A DNA stretch of 64,000 nt from Chryseobacterium balustinum. Lineage in GTDB: Bacteria > Bacteroidota > Bacteroidia > Flavobacteriales > Weeksellaceae. Under the pieces are notes generated by a model, which saw only the letters and a list, made by a program, of their open reading frames with translations, was not told where the DNA came from and ran no database searches. A program made the position numbers and the translations under genes. This document shows, one piece after another, positions 60,617 through 64,000 of this stretch. Numbering within the stretch: the stretch's first letter is position 1; each line of letters opens with the position of its first letter. The stretch lies in assembly GCF_900168205.1 (NCBI RefSeq), contig NZ_FUZE01000006.1, forward strand, positions 124,001 to 188,000. The letters run 5' to 3'.

Positions 60617-63556
60617 ATGAATTTATTTAAAAAATTAACGATTGTAACCAGTATTGCAGCAGCAAGTTTCTGTGGATATGCTCAAGCTCAGGATTTCCAG
60701 TGGAAAGAAGCAAAATCAAATGGTTATACCTATAAATATGTAACCAATGATCCTACTTCTGCAAGATATTATAAGCTTAAAAACGGATTAACCGTAATTT
60801 TAAGTGCTACTAATAAAGAACCAAGAATTCAGACTTATATTGCAACAAAAGCAGGTAGTAAAACGGATCCGGCAAGTCACACCGGTCTTGCGCATTATCT
60901 GGAACACATGCTTTTTAAAGGTACAGATAAGTTTGGTTCAAAAGATTGGGCAAAAGAAAAACCTCTTTTAGATAAAGTTGATACTCTTTATGAGAAATAC
61001 AACCAGACAAAAGATGAAGCCAAAAGAAAAGAAATTTATAAAGAAATAGATAAGGTTTCTGGAGAAGCTGCAAACTATGCCATTGCCAATGAATACGACA
61101 AAATGATGGCAGGAATGGGAGCAGATGGAACTAATGCATTTACATCTTTCGAACAAACTGTTTATGTGGAAGATATTCCTGCCAATGCAGTTGATAAATT
61201 TTTGGCTGTACAGTCTGAACGTTTCAGAGCGCCTGTTTTAAGGCTCTTCCATACAGAGCTTGAAGCAGTTTATGAAGAGAAAAACAGAAGTTTAGATGAT
61301 GATACCGACAAAGTTTATGATAAGATATTTGAAACTTTATTTCCGAATAACAACTACGGTAAACAAACTACGATCGGAACAATCGAGCACTTGAAAAACC
61401 CTTCTTTAAAGGCTATTAGAGACTATTATAACAATTATTACGTTCCCAATAATATGGGAGTAATCATGTCGGGAGATTTTAATCCAGATGAGATGATCGC
61501 TAAGATCGATAAGGCTTTTTCTTACATGAAGTCTAAAGCCGTTCCTGAATACGTTGTAGGACAGGAAAAACCAATTGCATCACCAGTTATAAAAGAAGTT
61601 GTAGGCCCTAATCCTGAAAGCGTAATGATGGGATTCAGATTTCCGGGAGCTACGACCAAAGATGCAAGACTTTTGACTTTAATTGGAAATATGCTGACCA
61701 ACGGGCAAGCCGGATTAATTGACCTGGATCTTGTAAAAAAACAAAAACTTTTGGGGGCTTATGCTTTTCCGTATGTTTTAAAAGATTATTCGGTGTTGCT
61801 TTTACAAGGAAGACCAACAGAAGGTCAATCGTTGGATGAAGTGAAAAATCTTCTTCTTCAGGAAATTGAAAAGCTTAGAAAAGGTGAATTTTCGGATGAT
61901 TTAATTCAATCTATCGTAAATAACGAGAAGAAAAACATCATTCAGAAAGATGAAAAATATTCTTCAAGAGCAAGTATTTTAATGGATGAATTCACCTCTG
62001 ATATCGACCATAAAGCTTCGTTAGAATATTTAGAAGAAATTTCTAAGCTTACCAAAAAAGATATTATGGATTTTACATCTAAATATCTTCAGAATAACAA
62101 TTACGTCGCAGTTTATAAGAAAAAAGGCGAAGATAAAAGCATTGTAAAAGTAGATAAGCCAACAATAACGCCGGTTTCTGTAAACAGAGAAGATAACTCT
62201 CCGTTTCTTAAAAGGATCGATGAGATGCCTGAAAATACTATTTCTCCGGTTTGGTTAAATTTTGATAAAGATATTGCTAAAAGCAAAGTGAAAAGTGTAG
62301 ATGTTCTTTCTGTAAAAAATACAGATAATGAACTTTTCAGATTGTATTATTACTTCGATTCAGGAAAATGGAACAATAAAATACTTCCTTTAGCAGCAGA
62401 ATATTTACAGTATTTAGGAACAAAGAATAAGTCTTCTGAAGCGATCAGTAAAGAATTTTACAAACTGGCTTCAAGCTTTAATGTAAATGCAGGTAATGAA
62501 GAAACTTATGTTTCTTTAGAAGGTTTAAATGATAACTTTGATAAAACAGCAGATTTATTTGAAGATTTAATTAAAAACTGTCAGGCTGATGAAGCTGCTT
62601 TAACTGCTTACAAAGCAAGAGTAAAAAAAGCTAGAGCCAACGCAAAACAGAACAAAGGAATAATCATGAGTGGACTAAGAAGTTATGCTCAGTATGGCTC
62701 TCAAAATCCTTTTAATAATGTTTTAACAGATGCTGAATTAGATGCTTTAAAAGCGGAAGATCTGGTGAATATCCTGCATGATTTGTTTAATTATAAACAT
62801 AAAATTCTTCACTACGGACCAAAATCTGCACACGAAGTTGCATCTTCTTTAACGCTGATTCATAAAGTTCCGGCAACGTTGAAAGAAATGCCAAAATCTA
62901 AAACTTTTGCGCAGATTCCTACAGATAAAAATAAAGTTTTGTTTGCCAATTATGATATGGTACAAGCTGAAGTTTTCTGGGTAAGAAATGCAGATAATTA
63001 CAATCCAGAACTTAGTCCTACAATAAGTTTGTTTAATAACTATTTTGGTGGTGGAATGGGATCTATTGTTTTCCAAACAATTAGAGAATCTAAAGCTTTG
63101 GCGTATTCTACTTATGCCTATTTTGGTCAACCAAACAAAAAAGAAAATAAAAATATGATTACGGCTTACGTGGGTACTCAGGCCGATAAGCTGAATGAAT
63201 CTACAACTGCTATGAACGAGCTTTTAACGTCTCTTCCAAAATCTGAGCAGTTATTTGAAACCGCAAAAAGCGGATTAAGAAAGACAATTGCTGCAGAAAG
63301 AATTACTCAGGATGGAATTATTTTCTCTTATTTAGCAGCTCAAAAATTAGGTCTCGATTATGACAGGAGAAAAAGTGTCTACGAACAGTCTCCGAAACTG
63401 AATTTTGCAGACATCAATACGTTTCATGATCAAGAAATGAAAGGTAAAAATTACACCTACTGCCTTGTCGCTGCGCAAGATAAAGTAAAGGATGAAGATT
63501 TGCTGAAATTAGGTGAGCTTAAAAAGTTAAGTCTTACAGAAATATTCGGTTACTAA
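60617..63556 (+). CDS. Exported M16 zinc peptidase (pitrilysin type, two-domain)
   Basis: A signal peptide (MNLFKKLTIVTSIAAASFCG) precedes a 979-residue M16 protein. The inverted zinc motif HxxEH is in GLAHYLEHMLFKGTD, with the distal Glu in HTELEAVYEEKNRS. The second half (from about residue 560) is the inactive paralog half: FNNYFGGGMGSIVFQTIRESKALAYS replaces the catalytic motif. The two halves form the clam-shell chamber for peptide degradation, here in the periplasm. Bacteroidetes commonly have one or two such proteins. Confidence 0.94.
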   Translation: MNLFKKLTIVTSIAAASFCGYAQAQDFQWKEAKSNGYTYKYVTNDPTSARYYKLKNGLTVILSATNKEPRIQTYIATKAGSKTDPASHTGLAHYLEHMLFKGTDKFGSKDWAKEKPLLDKVDTLYEKYNQTKDEAKRKEIYKEIDKVSGEAANYAIANEYDKMMAGMGADGTNAFTSFEQTVYVEDIPANAVDKFLAVQSERFRAPVLRLFHTELEAVYEEKNRSLDDDTDKVYDKIFETLFPNNNYGKQTTIGTIEHLKNPSLKAIRDYYNNYYVPNNMGVIMSGDFNPDEMIAKIDKAFSYMKSKAVPEYVVGQEKPIASPVIKEVVGPNPESVMMGFRFPGATTKDARLLTLIGNMLTNGQAGLIDLDLVKKQKLLGAYAFPYVLKDYSVLLLQGRPTEGQSLDEVKNLLLQEIEKLRKGEFSDDLIQSIVNNEKKNIIQKDEKYSSRASILMDEFTSDIDHKASLEYLEEISKLTKKDIMDFTSKYLQNNNYVAVYKKKGEDKSIVKVDKPTITPVSVNREDNSPFLKRIDEMPENTISPVWLNFDKDIAKSKVKSVDVLSVKNTDNELFRLYYYFDSGKWNNKILPLAAEYLQYLGTKNKSSEAISKEFYKLASSFNVNAGNEETYVSLEGLNDNFDKTADLFEDLIKNCQADEAALTAYKARVKKARANAKQNKGIIMSGLRSYAQYGSQNPFNNVLTDAELDALKAEDLVNILHDLFNYKHKILHYGPKSAHEVASSLTLIHKVPATLKEMPKSKTFAQIPTDKNKVLFANYDMVQAEVFWVRNADNYNPELSPTISLFNNYFGGGMGSIVFQTIRESKALAYSTYAYFGQPNKKENKNMITAYVGTQADKLNESTTAMNELLTSLPKSEQLFETAKSGLRKTIAAERITQDGIIFSYLAAQKLGLDYDRRKSVYEQSPKLNFADINTFHDQEMKGKNYTYCLVAAQDKVKDEDLLKLGELKKLSLTEIFGY

Positions 63557-63560
63557 AACC

Positions 63561-63591
63561 AAAAAGAGCTTTGAAAGAAGCTCTTTTTTTT
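63561..63591 (+). terminator. Terminator after the M16 peptidase gene
   Basis: AAAGAGCTT pairs with AAGCTCTTT around TGAAAG, followed by a T-run. Confidence 0.85.
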
Positions 63592-63660
63592 GATTCATTC
63601 TAAAAAAACTATTATAGATTTTATTTATCGAAAACTATTTTTTCAATAGACGAAACTATG

Positions 63661-63668
63661 TATATTTG
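63661..63668 (+). promoter_or_regulatory. Bacteroidetes-type promoter of the peroxiredoxin (-7 box TATATTTG)
   Basis: An exact TAnnTTTG match lies 36 nt before the ATG at 63705. Confidence 0.65.
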
Positions 63669-63704
63669 CATTGTAAAATTAATCAAATTAAAAATTAGAA
63701 AATT

Positions 63705-64000
63705 ATGTCTTTAGTAGGTAAAAAATTTCCAAACGTAACGATTGACGCAATGTCTGAAATGGGTGATGATCTTAGAATCAACATCTTCGAAGAAACTACA
63801 AAAAACCAACAAAAAGTGATTTTATTCTGGTATCCAAAAGATTTTACTTTTGTTTGCCCGACTGAGCTTCACGCATTTCAAGAAGCTTTAGGTGAATTCG
63901 AAAAAAGAAACACTAAAGTAATCGGTGCTTCTTGCGATACAAACGAAGTACACTTTGCTTGGTTGAATGTTTCAAAAGACAACGGTGGTATTGAAGGAGT
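63705..64000 (+). CDS. AhpC-type 2-Cys peroxiredoxin (3' end outside window)
   Basis: It starts MSLVGKKFPNVTIDAMSEMG. The visible 98 residues include ILFWYPKDFTFVCPTELHAF, whose Cys is the peroxidatic residue within FVCPTE. Then come VIGASCDTNEVHFAWLN. This is the alkyl hydroperoxide reductase C / typical 2-Cys group. It reduces peroxides in the cytoplasm with an AhpF or thioredoxin partner. The frame is open at the window edge, so the resolving Cys and C-terminus are not seen. Confidence 0.93.
   Translation, partial: MSLVGKKFPNVTIDAMSEMGDDLRINIFEETTKNQQKVILFWYPKDFTFVCPTELHAFQEALGEFEKRNTKVIGASCDTNEVHFAWLNVSKDNGGIEG

Noticed and set aside
1..64000. CRISPR arrays, tRNA, rRNA, insertion sequences
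   Set aside because: No regularly spaced repeats, no tRNA-like cloverleaf with a CCA-type end, and no transposase frame were seen.

Overview
The window looks like a chromosomal segment of a flavobacterium, most likely Chryseobacterium or a close Weeksellaceae relative. The DNA is AT-rich. It carries a SusC/SusD pair, a protein with a type A sorting domain of the type IX secretion system (T9SS), PAAR-like DUF4280 proteins of the Bacteroidetes subtype (iii) type VI secretion system (T6SS), and many start regions preceded by the Bacteroidetes -7 box TAnnTTTG. Genus is inferred from gene content only; no rRNA or tRNA gene was seen.

Layout. 1-7260: the end of a PLP aminotransferase, a frameshifted lipoprotein, a membrane pyrophosphatase fused to an OmpA-like domain, an exported amidohydrolase and an outer-membrane MetA-pathway-type protein. 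7335-16532 (minus strand): soluble pyrophosphatase, a PhyH dioxygenase, a GNAT/FemAB-like protein, RadC, envelope proteins (L,D-transpeptidase-like, DacB), a LolD-like ATPase, an orphan histidine kinase and dipeptidase E. 16721-31205: mostly housekeeping genes (fsa/transaldolase, era, map, gpmI, SUI1-type factor, nucleoside phosphorylase, acyl-ACP desaturase, fabI), a Crp-like regulator next to a Gdx/SugE-type exporter, and a T9SS cargo protein.

31540-40528 (minus strand) is an accessory T6SS island. A complete vgrG is followed by alternating toxin-like and exported immunity-like genes. Two different candidate effectors share a short N-terminal sequence with consensus M-x-G-T-L-T-[IV]-x-x-V-N-G-x-T-x-F. 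One carries an HELLGH zinc motif and the other a His/Cys layout like clan CD cysteine peptidases. A third effector is a metzincin joined to the tail of a second VgrG whose N-terminal two thirds are missing; a DUF4280 gene sits exactly at that junction. Two paralogous lipoproteins and an orphan DUF4280 gene end the island. This is the most likely place for an undescribed system.

40864-53631 is a beta-glucan utilisation locus. SusC, SusD, GH30, GH3, GH16 and a second GH30 run on the minus strand; an MFS transporter and a Nudix-fold regulator with a degenerate Nudix box run divergently. Two near-identical 13-nt palindromic sites lie just upstream of susC and of the MFS gene and are good operator candidates. 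53704-64000 holds a glutaryl-CoA dehydrogenase-like gene, an AddB-like nuclease, a DUF922 protease-like protein, rsmG, an aspartate aminotransferase, an M16 peptidase and the start of an AhpC-type peroxiredoxin.

Several families of short intergenic repeats occur, some with two copies in the window.
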